Below are positions 25,853 to 34,653 of a stretch of DNA of 64,000 nucleotides, piece after piece. A model generated the notes under the pieces. It ran no database searches and was not told where the DNA came from. It saw only the letters and a list, made by a program, of their open reading frames with translations. Positions within the stretch are counted from its first letter, which is position 1, and the number at the start of each line of letters is the position of its first letter. The translations under genes and the position numbers were made by a program. This DNA is from an uncultured Pelagibacteraceae bacterium (lineage in GTDB: Bacteria > Pseudomonadota > Alphaproteobacteria > Pelagibacterales > Pelagibacteraceae). The stretch covers positions 1 to 64,000 of the forward strand of contig CACJTS010000004.1 in NCBI GenBank assembly GCA_902596355.1. Direction: 5' to 3'.

Positions 25853-26163
25853 TAAGCTGATTTAGCTACAGGTTTCTTTTTAAAAGGGGATTTAATTAAA
25901 ACTACTTTTTTTAATTTTTTTAATCTAGGAGATAAATTTTTATTCTTTACAGTTTTTAAAAATTCATCAAAACTACCTTTTTTGTCAACTGACCTTACAC
26001 CTGAATTGCTTACGGTAAGTTTTAAACTTCTTCCAGTAAGTTCGCTTGTAAATTTTACCTTTTTAAGATTAGGTAAAAATCTTCTTTTAGTCTTGTTGTT
26101 AGCATGACTAACATTATGACCTTTCATAGGAATTTTACCGGTAAGTTCGCATTTTTTTGACAT
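25852..26163 (-). CDS. rpmB: 50S ribosomal protein L28
   Basis: L28 is a structural protein of the large ribosomal subunit. From the ATG at 26163 the protein has 103 residues. It opens with the invariant [12 protein letters not shown] and continues [33 protein letters not shown] and the alphaproteobacterial extended C terminus. A longer reading frame starts at 26265 but adds 34 residues inside pyrD with no family match, so I reject it. A strong promoter candidate (TTGACG, 17 bases, TATATA) lies between pyrD and this gene. The start codon is only 12 bases from the -10. Confidence 0.96.
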   Translation of the reverse strand: MSKKCELTGKIPMKGHNVSHANNKTKRRFLPNLKKVKFTSELTGRSLKLTVSNSGVRSVDKKGSFDEFLKTVKNKNLSPRLKKLKKVVLIKSPFKKKPVAKSA

Positions 26164-26175
26164 AATAACAGTGCC

Positions 26176-26204
26176 TATATAAGGGGAGATATTGAAGGCG
26201 TCAA
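26176..26204 (-). promoter_or_regulatory. Candidate sigma70-type promoter for rpmB
   Basis: On the minus strand TTGACG (26204-26199) and TATATA (26181-26176) are separated by 17 bases, the optimal spacing. It lies between the pyrD stop and the L28 start. Only 12 bases separate the -10 from the ATG, implying a 5' leader of about 5-6 bases and no Shine-Dalgarno. Confidence 0.55.
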
Positions 26205-26215
26205 GTTTAATACAT

Positions 26216-27268
26216 TTAAGAAACAGTTTTATTTCCAACAATTTCTGTGAAATTTTTGACACCATCTCTTATTAGTAATTCTTTTAAGTCTTTTTTAATC
26301 ATACCAGCAATATTGGGTCCTTGAAATACCATGCCGGTATACAATTGAACATAATCTGCTCCTAATAAAAACTTATCATAAGCTGCTTTACCAGAGTCAA
26401 CGCCACCCACTCCAATTATTTTAATTTTACCTTTTATTAAATTGTAGAATTTACTTATTAAAAGATTTGATTTTTTCTCAATAGGTTTTCCAGACAAACC
26501 ACCTTTTTGATGTCTCTGTATATTTTGAAGTGTTTCCCGAGAAGCTTCAGAAGTATTTGAAATTATTATTGCGCTTATTTCATTTTCTAAAAGTATTTCT
26601 GAAATTAAGTCAATTTGATTTTCATTTATATCTGGTGAAATCTTTACAGCTACAGGAATTTTAGTTTTTAATTGTTTTTTTTTATCTGATACAGATTTTA
26701 ATAACTCTTTTAATTTATTCTCTTCATGAAAATTTCTAAGATTTTCAGTATTTGGTGAAGAAATATTAATTGTAATATAATCTGCAACTTCAGAAAATTT
26801 TTCTAATCCAATTAAATAATCATTCAATCTATCATTAGAATCTTTGTTTGGACCTACATTTACACCTAATACACCTAGTTTTTTATTAGATTTTATTCTG
26901 TTAAATATTGTATCTGATCCATGGTTATTAAAACCCAACCTATTAATTAATGCTTGATCTTCTACCAATCTAAATACTCTTGGTTTTTCATTTCCATATT
27001 GTTTTAATGGTGTAACTGTACCTACTTCAACAAATCCAAAACCTAATTTAAATAAAGGGTTATATACCTCTGCATTCTTATCAAAACCAGCAGCAATACC
27101 GATAGGATTATCAAGATCTTGATTAAATAGTTTTGTTTTTAGAATGGGATCATTTTTATTTTCATCAAAGATATTTGAAACTAAATTAAGCTTTAGAGAT
27201 TGAATTGCTAAAAAATGTGCTCTTTCAGGATCTATTTTAAATATTAAAGATCTTAAATTTGAATACAT
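26216..27268 (-). CDS. pyrD: Dihydroorotate dehydrogenase (quinone), class 2
   Basis: This 350-residue flavoprotein oxidises dihydroorotate to orotate in pyrimidine synthesis and passes electrons to quinone. The N-terminal helical membrane-association segment ([18 protein letters not shown]) marks class 2. FMN-barrel blocks are [28 protein letters not shown]-like (about 54-82), [31 protein letters not shown] with the class 2 catalytic Ser region, PVAVKISPD and GVGGVDSG. Its ATG overlaps the lysK stop by one base, so it is co-transcribed with the tRNA synthetase gene. Confidence 0.96.
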   Translation of the reverse strand: MYSNLRSLIFKIDPERAHFLAIQSLKLNLVSNIFDENKNDPILKTKLFNQDLDNPIGIAAGFDKNAEVYNPLFKLGFGFVEVGTVTPLKQYGNEKPRVFRLVEDQALINRLGFNNHGSDTIFNRIKSNKKLGVLGVNVGPNKDSNDRLNDYLIGLEKFSEVADYITINISSPNTENLRNFHEENKLKELLKSVSDKKKQLKTKIPVAVKISPDINENQIDLISEILLENEISAIIISNTSEASRETLQNIQRHQKGGLSGKPIEKKSNLLISKFYNLIKGKIKIIGVGGVDSGKAAYDKFLLGADYVQLYTGMVFQGPNIAGMIKKDLKELLIRDGVKNFTEIVGNKTVS

Positions 27269-28830
27269 TATTTTAATTTACTAATTATCAATTCTTTCGT
27301 TTCGTTAACACCGAAAAAACTTATAAAAAAACCCATTCTAGGTCCATTTTCATCTCCGAACACCACTTCATAGATTAACTTAAACCAATCTCTTAAATTT
27401 TCTGCATACCCATTCTCTTTGCCTGTTGAATAAATTAATGTTTGTATATCCTCTGGAGACATCTGATCATTACATTGTTCTAAAGTTTTAACTAAAGCTT
27501 GTAGAGCTAATTTTTCATTTTCAGACGGATTTTTATATTTTTTTTGTGCCTTAATAACATCATTAAAATACTTAATTGCATAACCAACTAGTCCATCAAA
27601 AATTGGAAAGTTTTTTTCATGAATGTTAGATTTATATTTTTTAACAAACTTCCATAATAAATCTTTGTTATCAGCATTACTTGTTTCAACTAAATTCAAC
27701 AACATAGAAAAAGTCATAACCATATCTTCTTTTGGAATATTTCCATTATGAACATGCCAAACAGGATTCATTACTAATTGTTGTTCTGTTTGTTTTTTTG
27801 ATTTTTCAATATTATCGAGGTACTCATCTACAGCTTTAGGCACTATTTCTTTATAAAGTTTTTTTGCTCTTTTTGGATTTTGATACATATATAAAGATAA
27901 GCTTTCCGGTGAGGCATATTTTAACCACTGGTCGATAGTAATACCGTTTCCTTTTGATTTTGAAATTTTTTCACCCTTTTCATCAAGAAATAATTCATAA
28001 GCAAATCCAGATGGATTTTTTTTACCAATTAAATTTATAATTTTAGTTGATAAAATCGCACTTTCAATAAGGTCTTTTCCATACATTTCAAAATCTATAT
28101 CCAAAGCATACCATCTCATTGCCCAATCAACTTTCCATTGTAATTTACAATTTCCATCCAAAATACTAGATTCTAATTTTTTACCTCCATTATCAAAAAT
28201 TATTTTAGAATTTTTTTTATCAATTTCTATAACTGGAATTTCGAGAACATGACCTGTATCTGGACAAATAGGTAAAAAAGGACAGTAAGTTTGTTGACGT
28301 TCTTTGCCTAAAGTTGGAAGTATAATATTCATTATACCATCATAATTTTCTAAAATAATTTTTAAAGTTGGGTTGAAAAAACCATCTTTGTATAAGGATG
28401 TCGAACTTTTAAAACTGTATTTAAAATTAAAACTATCCAAAAAATCTTTTAACATTTCATTATTATGTTCTCCAAAACTTGAAAATTTTTCAAATGGATC
28501 TGGAACTTGTGTTAATGGTTTATGTAAGTTTTCGTTAAGTAATTCCTGATTAGGAACATTATCAGGAACTTTTCTTAAACCATCCATATCATCAGAAAAA
28601 GTAATTATTTCTGTTGGTAGATCTGTAAGTTGCTTTAATGCATTAACCATCATTGAAGTCCTTGCAACTTCACCAAATGTTCCAATATGAGGAAGACCAC
28701 TTGGACCATAGCCTGTTTGAAGGGTAATTTTCCCATTTTTATCAATAAATGATTTTCTCTCACGAAGCATTTTTTTTGCTTCAACGAAAGGCCAAGCACT
28801 TGTTTTGTCTAAAATTTCTTTTTTAATCAC
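27268..28830 (-). CDS. lysK: Lysyl-tRNA synthetase, class I
   Basis: This 520-residue enzyme is the archaeal/alphaproteobacterial class I LysRS, unrelated to class II LysS. The HIGH motif is in TGYGPSGLPHIGTFGE (about 39-54) and the KMSKS loop is KISKSKGNG (about 291-299). It charges tRNA-Lys; no lysS is seen in the window. The start codon is GTG at 28830, in the 91-base gap shared with divergent trkH. Length is normal for the class. It forms a two-gene unit with pyrD. Confidence 0.95.
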   Translation of the reverse strand: MIKKEILDKTSAWPFVEAKKMLRERKSFIDKNGKITLQTGYGPSGLPHIGTFGEVARTSMMVNALKQLTDLPTEIITFSDDMDGLRKVPDNVPNQELLNENLHKPLTQVPDPFEKFSSFGEHNNEMLKDFLDSFNFKYSFKSSTSLYKDGFFNPTLKIILENYDGIMNIILPTLGKERQQTYCPFLPICPDTGHVLEIPVIEIDKKNSKIIFDNGGKKLESSILDGNCKLQWKVDWAMRWYALDIDFEMYGKDLIESAILSTKIINLIGKKNPSGFAYELFLDEKGEKISKSKGNGITIDQWLKYASPESLSLYMYQNPKRAKKLYKEIVPKAVDEYLDNIEKSKKQTEQQLVMNPVWHVHNGNIPKEDMVMTFSMLLNLVETSNADNKDLLWKFVKKYKSNIHEKNFPIFDGLVGYAIKYFNDVIKAQKKYKNPSENEKLALQALVKTLEQCNDQMSPEDIQTLIYSTGKENGYAENLRDWFKLIYEVVFGDENGPRMGFFISFFGVNETKELIISKLK

Positions 28831-28921
28831 GAATATATCTTTTATAAAAATCTTAAATTGGCGATTTTATTAATTCTTATAGAGTTGAAATTTATTTACC
28901 ATAAAATAATGTTCTTTCAAA

Positions 28922-30361
28922 ATGTCTAATTATAAAACTGTTTTTTTTACACTAGGAATTTTGCAAATAATTTTAGGGGTCTCAATGTTCATCCCTATAA
29001 TTGCTCAATTTATTTATTCTGAAATAGATTCATCATTTTTTGGTGCATCTATTGTTACTATAATTTTTGGATCATTATTTTTTCTTTCAAATCTAGACCA
29101 CGACAAAAAATTAAATTTACAACAAGCATTTTTATTAACTGCTTTGTCTTGGTTAAGTATTGCTATTTTTGGATCTTTACCATTTATATTTTCAACTATG
29201 GAGCTTTCAATTACTGATGCTTTTTTTGAGAGTATGTCTGGAATTACAACAACTGGATCTACAATTATTTCTGATTTAGAGAATACACCAAAAGGCATTC
29301 TATTATGGAGAGCAATACTTCAGTGGTTGGGTGGTATTGGTATAATTGTAATGGCAATTACCCTAATGCCTATAATGAATGTTGGTGGTATGCAATTATT
29401 TAAAATTTCTAGCAACGACTCATCTGAAAAAATTCTTCCTAAATCAAAAGAAATAGCTTTAAGACTTATTTATATTTATTCAGGCCTAACTGCTCTTTGT
29501 GCATTATCATATTGGGTATTTGGAATGGGAAAATTTGATAGTTTAACTCATTCTATGACTACCATAGCTACAGGTGGATTTTCTAATTATAATCAATCTA
29601 TCGGATATTTTGACAGTATTCTTATAGAAATATCATCGATGATTTTTATAATTTTAGGAAGTATTCCATTTATTGCATATATTAAATTTATTAGTGGTAA
29701 TAAAAAAATATTTTTAAACGATATTCAAATCAGAACATTTATTAAAATAATAATTATAAGTATTATTATATTATCAATTTATTTATTATTTAATAATAAC
29801 GGAAACTTTAATTTAAGATCTATTTTTTTTAATACAATTTCAATATTGACTGGAACAGGTTATGTGAATGCTGAATTCGACGGTTGGGGAAGTTTTCCTA
29901 TAACAATATTTCTTGCATTAATGTTTATTGGGGGCTGTGCTGGATCAACTACTTGTGGAGTCAAAATTTTTAGAATTCAAATTTTATATTTATTTATATT
30001 AAATCAATTAAAAAAAATTATATATCCCAAGGGAATATTTGTAATTAAATACGATCAAGGATCTGTTGATGATAAATTTATTGCATCAATAATTTCATTT
30101 ATTTATTTTTACTTTGTAATTTTTTTTATTTTAGCTGCGTTATTATCATTAACTGGTCTTGATTTTATAACTGCTATCTCTGGAGCGGCAACATCAATAT
30201 CAAATGTTGGTCCAGGTTTAGGACCTATTATTGGGCCTAATGGAGATTTTTCATCTTTGCCTGATATTTCTAAATGGATTTTAACTGTAGGTATGATTTT
30301 AGGTAGACTTGAGTTGTTTGCAATATTAGTATTATTCTTACCATCTTTTTGGAGAAATTAA
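28922..30361 (+). CDS. trkH: Trk-type potassium uptake protein TrkH
   Basis: This 479-residue membrane protein is the potassium-translocating subunit of Trk. Four pore repeats are visible: FESMSGITTTGSTI (about 99-112), TTIATGGFSNYN (about 214-225), LTGTGYVNAEFD (about 310-321) and ATSISNVGPGLG (about 424-435). Each has the selectivity-filter Gly. It needs the NAD/ATP-binding TrkA partner, which is not in this window. The AmpG-like gene begins 2 bases after its stop. It is divergent from lysK. Confidence 0.93.
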   Translation: MSNYKTVFFTLGILQIILGVSMFIPIIAQFIYSEIDSSFFGASIVTIIFGSLFFLSNLDHDKKLNLQQAFLLTALSWLSIAIFGSLPFIFSTMELSITDAFFESMSGITTTGSTIISDLENTPKGILLWRAILQWLGGIGIIVMAITLMPIMNVGGMQLFKISSNDSSEKILPKSKEIALRLIYIYSGLTALCALSYWVFGMGKFDSLTHSMTTIATGGFSNYNQSIGYFDSILIEISSMIFIILGSIPFIAYIKFISGNKKIFLNDIQIRTFIKIIIISIIILSIYLLFNNNGNFNLRSIFFNTISILTGTGYVNAEFDGWGSFPITIFLALMFIGGCAGSTTCGVKIFRIQILYLFILNQLKKIIYPKGIFVIKYDQGSVDDKFIASIISFIYFYFVIFFILAALLSLTGLDFITAISGAATSISNVGPGLGPIIGPNGDFSSLPDISKWILTVGMILGRLELFAILVLFLPSFWRN

Positions 30362-30363
30362 TT

Positions 30364-31752
30364 ATGTCTGAAACTATGTCTGAAACAAAGAAACAAACAT
30401 GGCTTGATTCTCTTGCAGTTTATAAAGATATTCGAATGGTAAGAATTCTTTTATTAGGTGCAATAAGTGGATTTCCATGGGTATTAATTGCAAGTAGCTT
30501 AAGTCTTTGGCTTAAAGAAGAAGGTCTTAGTAGATCAACAATTGGATGGGCAGGTTTAATTTTTGGAGTATACGCTTTCAATTATTTGTGGGCTCCCATT
30601 ATAGATAGAATTCAAATTCCAATACTAACAAAAAAATTAGGTCATAGAAGAGGATGGATAGTTTTGATGCAATTAATTATTTTGTTAAGTCTTGTTGTTT
30701 GGAGTGTGATTAATCCAACTGAAAATTTGGCTTTATTAATTACTGTAGGTTTAATTATTGCTATCGCGTCAGCAACCCAAGATATAACTGTGGATGCATT
30801 AAGAATTGAGCAGATAAATGAAAATGAAGGAAAATCAATGGCTGCAGGCGCAGCCATGGCTGTTGTTGGTTGGTGGACAGGTTATAAATTAGGTGGAGTT
30901 GTTGCTTTATTTACGGCAGAATTTTTTGAAAACGTAGGGGTAGCTGACTACTGGCAAGCAACTTTTTTAATTTTAGGTATTTTAATAATTTTAATGAATA
31001 TTGGATTAATGTTTGTTCATGAACCTTTACAGACAAGCAGACAAGCAAAACAGAGAGAAACAGACAAATTAATTGAGGGAAAACTTGGATCTAGCAATAT
31101 TATTACAAACTTTATAGCTTATATTACAGGAACTATAGGCGGACCTATTATTAGTTTTTTTAGAAAAAATGGTTTTGCCATTGCAGCTGGAATTTTAGGA
31201 TTTGTTTTCTTGTTTAAGATAGGTGAGGCATTTATGGGAAGAATGTCTATTGTTTTTTATAAAGAAATTGGTTTCTCCAAAGGTCAAATTGCAATTTATT
31301 CAAAAGGTCTTGGCTGGATAACAACAGTTGTATTTACTTTGTTGGGTGGAGTAATGGCCATGAGAGCTGGAACAATTAAAACTATGTTCTTTGCTGGTGG
31401 GTTAATGGCCATAACCAATCTTTTATTTGCAGTTTTAGCATGGACTGGAAAATCAGAAATTTTATTTGCAATTGCGGTTATAGCTGATGATATCACAGCA
31501 GCTTTTGCAACTGTAGCATTTGTTGCATTTATATCATTACTAGTTGATAGAACTTATACAGCCACACAATATGCATTGCTTGCTTCAATTGGTACTGCTG
31601 GTCGTACTACTTTAGCTTCATCCTCAGGAGCTCTAGTTGACTGGTTAAACGGAGATTGGGGAACATTTTTTGTTTTAACGACTATAATGGTGATACCATC
31701 ATTAATTTGTTTGTGGTTAATTAAAAACAAAATTAAAATTGGTGCAAAATAA
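30364..31752 (+). CDS. ampG: AmpG-family muropeptide permease (MFS/PAT)
   Basis: This 462-residue major-facilitator protein has about 12-14 helices. AmpG-family signatures are SGFPWVLIASSLSLWLKEEGLSRSTIGW (split over about 30-57), LWAPIIDRIQIP, GHRRGWIVLMQ and ASATQDITVDALRIEQ. AmpG imports anhydro-muropeptides released from the wall so the cell can reuse them. I start at ATG 30364 rather than 30349, which would overlap trkH. The downstream NlpC/P60 gene overlaps its end by 14 bases, and murein-recycling enzymes AmgK and MurU are encoded elsewhere in the window. Export of other glycoconjugates cannot be excluded. Confidence 0.82.
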   Translation: MSETMSETKKQTWLDSLAVYKDIRMVRILLLGAISGFPWVLIASSLSLWLKEEGLSRSTIGWAGLIFGVYAFNYLWAPIIDRIQIPILTKKLGHRRGWIVLMQLIILLSLVVWSVINPTENLALLITVGLIIAIASATQDITVDALRIEQINENEGKSMAAGAAMAVVGWWTGYKLGGVVALFTAEFFENVGVADYWQATFLILGILIILMNIGLMFVHEPLQTSRQAKQRETDKLIEGKLGSSNIITNFIAYITGTIGGPIISFFRKNGFAIAAGILGFVFLFKIGEAFMGRMSIVFYKEIGFSKGQIAIYSKGLGWITTVVFTLLGGVMAMRAGTIKTMFFAGGLMAITNLLFAVLAWTGKSEILFAIAVIADDITAAFATVAFVAFISLLVDRTYTATQYALLASIGTAGRTTLASSSGALVDWLNGDWGTFFVLTTIMVIPSLICLWLIKNKIKIGAK

Positions 31753-32488
31753 TTTTTATTTCATAGGTAATTTTTCGAATATTTACAAAAATCCTTCGAA
31801 AAGATCTGAGGTAATTTCACAAATTATATATGGCGAAAAATTCAAAATATTAGCAAAAAATAAAAATTGGATAAAAATTAAAACTTTATTTGATAATTAT
31901 AAAGGTTTTATAAAAAATTCAAAATATATAGAAAAATTTAGCCCCACTTATAAAGTCAGTTCACTAAAAGCAAAAATTTATAAAAAACCTGGAATTGAAA
32001 CTAGCAGTTGGCTTCCACTTGCATCCAAATTATCTATATTTGAACAAAATAAGAATTACGTAAAAATTGAAAAAAATAAATGGATTAAAAAAGCAGATAT
32101 TAAAAAAATAAACCATAAAGAAAATAATTTTACAAAAATATTTAAAAAATTTCTCGATGTAAAATATGTTTGGGGCGGAAAAACATTTAAAGGTATTGAT
32201 TGTTCAGCTTTATTGCAAATATTTTATTGTTATAATAATTTGTTTTATCCAAGAGATACAAAAGATCAGATTAAATATACAAAAGAGAATTTAAAAAAAA
32301 AACTATTTAAAAAAGGAGATATTATTTTTTGGAAAGGTCATGTTGCTATGTGTTTAAATTCTAAACAACTAATTCATGCTTATGGTCCAGAAAGAAAAGT
32401 AATTATTATGCCAATTATAGAAACTATTAATAGAATTGAAAAAACTGCCAAGCTAAAGGTAAAAAAAGTATCTAGAATAAAATATTAA
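31739..32488 (+). CDS. NlpC/P60 cysteine peptidase with N-terminal SH3-like region
   Basis: This protein of about 250 residues has two SH3b-like repeats (about 5-60 and 65-115). The NlpC/P60 domain follows: VKYVWGGKTFKGIDCSALLQ holds the catalytic Cys, and FWKGHVAMCL holds the His. Such enzymes cut gamma-D-glutamyl-meso-diaminopimelate bonds of murein peptides. There is no signal peptide, so it is probably cytosolic, like the YkfC-type recycling peptidase. The start is either TTG 31739 or GTG 31742, both inside the end of ampG, so the import and cleavage genes are coupled. Its stop shares TTAA with convergent tyrA. Confidence 0.85.
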   Translation: MVQNNFYFIGNFSNIYKNPSKRSEVISQIIYGEKFKILAKNKNWIKIKTLFDNYKGFIKNSKYIEKFSPTYKVSSLKAKIYKKPGIETSSWLPLASKLSIFEQNKNYVKIEKNKWIKKADIKKINHKENNFTKIFKKFLDVKYVWGGKTFKGIDCSALLQIFYCYNNLFYPRDTKDQIKYTKENLKKKLFKKGDIIFWKGHVAMCLNSKQLIHAYGPERKVIIMPIIETINRIEKTAKLKVKKVSRIKY

Positions 32489-33381
32489 TTTCTTCCAAAG
32501 TCAGGCTTGTCTATATCTTGTTTTAATTTGATGATTTTAGACCTTACCTTTTTAGTCTGAATAAGTTTCTTTACTATAGACTTATTATTTTTTGAATTAA
32601 TATCTTTTTTAAATTGATTTAAATTTTTAATAAATAAATCAATCGCTTTTGAAATATTATTTTTATTGTTAAAAAAAATATCTCTCCACATGATTTCATT
32701 TGATGCAGCAATCCTAGAAAAATCTCGTAATCCACCAGCGCTATATTTGATTAGCTCATAATTTTGTTTTTTCTCAAAATCTTGTGCAGATTTTACCAAA
32801 TTATATGCAATTAAGTGTGGTAAATGACTAGTAATAGAAAAAATTTTATCATGTTTTTCAGCGCTCATAACAACTACTTTTGCTCCAATTTTTTTCCAAA
32901 ACTTAGTTAGAATATTTATATTATTTTTTTTAATATTTTTTTCTTTAATTATTATGCACCATCTATCAGTAAACATATTTTCTTTACCATGCTCTGGTCC
33001 ACTGACCTCTGATCCAGCTATCGGGTGACTTTGAATCCAATGAATACCTTTCTTTAAAAATTTATTTATAATTTTAGAAGTTTCAATTTTTGAAGAACCA
33101 ATATCTGTAATCAATGTTTTCGATGGTATAAATTTATTAATTTTTAAAATAATATTTTTGTATTCACTCATTGGTGTACAAAAGATGATTAAATCAGAAT
33201 TACTTGTACCTTCTTTTAATGATTTAACAATTGTTCCAGGTAATTTTAATCTTTTTATCTTAGCAATATTTGATTTTGATTTTTCATAAATAAATATTTT
33301 CTTTGCTATTTTTTTTTTGCTAATACGCCTTAATAAAGATGAACCTAATAATCCACAGCCAATAATTAAAATATTTTTCAT
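32485..33381 (-). CDS. tyrA: Prephenate/arogenate dehydrogenase
   Basis: This 298-residue NAD(P)-dependent dehydrogenase acts in tyrosine synthesis. The Rossmann motif IIGCGLLGSSLLRR is at the N terminus. LIIFCTPMSEYKNI (about 65-78), TDIGSSKIE and WIQSHPIAGSEVSGPEHG (about 135-152, with the substrate-binding His) follow, then ITSHLPHLIAYNL (about 207-219). The C-terminal FSRIAASNEIMWRDIF block is typical. It overlaps hisC by 4 bases; the hisC-tyrA pairing is common in alphaproteobacteria. The specificity for prephenate or arogenate (cyclohexadienyl) is not decided by sequence. Confidence 0.92.
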   Translation of the reverse strand: MKNILIIGCGLLGSSLLRRISKKKIAKKIFIYEKSKSNIAKIKRLKLPGTIVKSLKEGTSNSDLIIFCTPMSEYKNIILKINKFIPSKTLITDIGSSKIETSKIINKFLKKGIHWIQSHPIAGSEVSGPEHGKENMFTDRWCIIIKEKNIKKNNINILTKFWKKIGAKVVVMSAEKHDKIFSITSHLPHLIAYNLVKSAQDFEKKQNYELIKYSAGGLRDFSRIAASNEIMWRDIFFNNKNNISKAIDLFIKNLNQFKKDINSKNNKSIVKKLIQTKKVRSKIIKLKQDIDKPDFGRN

Positions 33382-34463
33382 TTTTTCAATACTTGCTTAA
33401 TAACACTCATAAATTTTAAGTTTTCTTTTTTAGATCCAATAGTTAACCTTAATTTATTCTTTATATGATAACCATCTTCTGTTGATCTTAAAATAATTCC
33501 CTTATTTTTAAGTTTTTCATACAGAAATTTTGCTGAGTATCTGCATTTTTCAAAATTAAGTAACAAAAAATTTGCTGAAACTGAATTTGAAAAAATATTA
33601 TATGTCTCAAGAAATTTCTTAATTTTTTCAGAATATAATAAATTATGTCTAATCGATTTATTTATGAAAGCTTTATCCTTCAGTGACACGGTGGCAGCTA
33701 ATTGAGCAATACCATTTACATTAAATGGTGGTTTTATAACGTGTAACGCATCAACTATTTTTTTTGATCCATATCCCCAACCTACTCTCAGAGAAGCCAA
33801 TCCAAACATTTTAGAAAAAGTTCTAAGGATGAAAACATTGTCTTTATTTTTAAACAAATCTAACCCAGATGAATAATCTTTGTTTTTCATATATTCTGCA
33901 TAGGCATCATCTATAACTAGTAAAATTTTTTTATTTAATTTTTTTCTTAATTCTAAAACTTCTTTTTTCGTTAAATAAGTTCCTGTAGGATTGTTTGGGT
34001 TAGCTATAAACACAATTTTAGTTTTTTTTGTTATTCTTTTTAAAATTTCATTTACTGAAACTTTAAAATTAATTTCTTTTGCAAATACAACTTTTGCACC
34101 TACAATTCTTGAGTAAATTCTGTACATTAAAAAACTATACTCTGGTACCACAACCTCATCTTTTGGGTTTAAAAACAACTGACAGAGCATTTGAATAACT
34201 TCATCTGAACCAGCTCCACAAATAATTTTCTCAGAATTACATTTATAAGCTTTAGATATTGCTTTTCTTAAATTTTGAGATTTTCCATCTGGATATTTAT
34301 CTAAATTCAGATTTTTATTTGATATTATTTTCTTTGCTTTAGGGCTCATACCTAAAGCAGACTCATTTGCAGAAAGCTTAATTACGTTCTTAAGTTTCTT
34401 AACTTTTGATTTACCAGGCTTATAAGCCTCAATTTTAAATTTTTTGAAATTTGGAGTTATCAT
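33378..34463 (-). CDS. hisC: Histidinol-phosphate/aromatic aminotransferase
   Basis: This 361-residue fold-I PLP aminotransferase belongs to the HisC subfamily. Visible elements are KLSANESALGMSPKA (about 29-43), CGAGSDEVIQML, ANPNNPTGTYL, VIDDAYAEY and the Schiff-base K218 in RTFSKMFGLASLRVGWG. It converts imidazole-acetol phosphate to histidinol phosphate. Because it directly precedes tyrA, it may also transaminate prephenate or phenylpyruvate. The ATG at 34463 is preceded by a run of eleven A on the coding strand. The divergent metX leader starts upstream. Confidence 0.92.
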   Translation of the reverse strand: MITPNFKKFKIEAYKPGKSKVKKLKNVIKLSANESALGMSPKAKKIISNKNLNLDKYPDGKSQNLRKAISKAYKCNSEKIICGAGSDEVIQMLCQLFLNPKDEVVVPEYSFLMYRIYSRIVGAKVVFAKEINFKVSVNEILKRITKKTKIVFIANPNNPTGTYLTKKEVLELRKKLNKKILLVIDDAYAEYMKNKDYSSGLDLFKNKDNVFILRTFSKMFGLASLRVGWGYGSKKIVDALHVIKPPFNVNGIAQLAATVSLKDKAFINKSIRHNLLYSEKIKKFLETYNIFSNSVSANFLLLNFEKCRYSAKFLYEKLKNKGIILRSTEDGYHIKNKLRLTIGSKKENLKFMSVIKQVLKK

Positions 34464-34479
34464 TTTTTTTTTTTATGTG

Positions 34480-34521
34480 CTCTTTATAGATAAAATTACA
34501 AAATTTTATAGAGAATAAGAG
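34480..34521. repeat. Inverted repeat/hairpin between hisC and metX
   Basis: ATAAAATT (34490-34497) and AATTTTAT (34502-34509) form a perfect 8-bp stem with an ACAA loop. CTCTT (34480-34484) and AAGAG (34517-34521) can extend it across an internal loop. On the plus strand it is followed by a short T-run. It may be an operator, or a hairpin in the hisC leader; AT-rich palindromes also arise by chance. Confidence 0.4.
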
Positions 34522-34535
34522 GATTTTTTAAAAAA

Positions 34536-34561
34536 TTGACATAATAAATAAGTTCTAGTAA
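34536..34561 (+). promoter_or_regulatory. Candidate promoter of metX-metW
   Basis: A perfect -35 hexamer TTGACA lies at 34536-34541. The -10 is weak; TAGTAA at 34556-34561 is the best candidate at a short 14-base spacing. The element ends 8 bases before the SAM-II aptamer, so transcripts would begin with the riboswitch. The -35 is seen directly; the -10 assignment is tentative. Confidence 0.4.
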
Positions 34562-34569
34562 AAAAATTA

Positions 34570-34618
34570 TGCGCTGATTTAACTGAATTGCGAGCGCTTA
34601 AAAAAAACCGCTAAAATA
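34570..34618 (+). ncRNA. SAM-II riboswitch
   Basis: The leader matches the compact SAM-II aptamer. GCGCT (34571-34575) pairs with AGCGC (34593-34597) to form P1. The conserved GATTTAAC follows the 5' strand and ATTGCGAGCGC closes it. An A-rich linker then leads to GCTAAA (34610-34615), the 3' strand of the H-type pseudoknot. SAM binding stabilises the pseudoknot and lowers expression of methionine genes in alphaproteobacteria. It lies 36 bases upstream of metX, the classic SAM-II target. A run of eight T follows at 34620-34627. Confidence 0.93.
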
Positions 34619-34653
34619 GTTTTTTTTCTCACAATTCAAAACAGTCAAAAACT

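Noticed and set aside
26164-26265. N-terminal extension of L28 from 26265
   Set aside because: L28 always starts near [10 protein letters not shown], the extension lies in pyrD, and the promoter is downstream of it.
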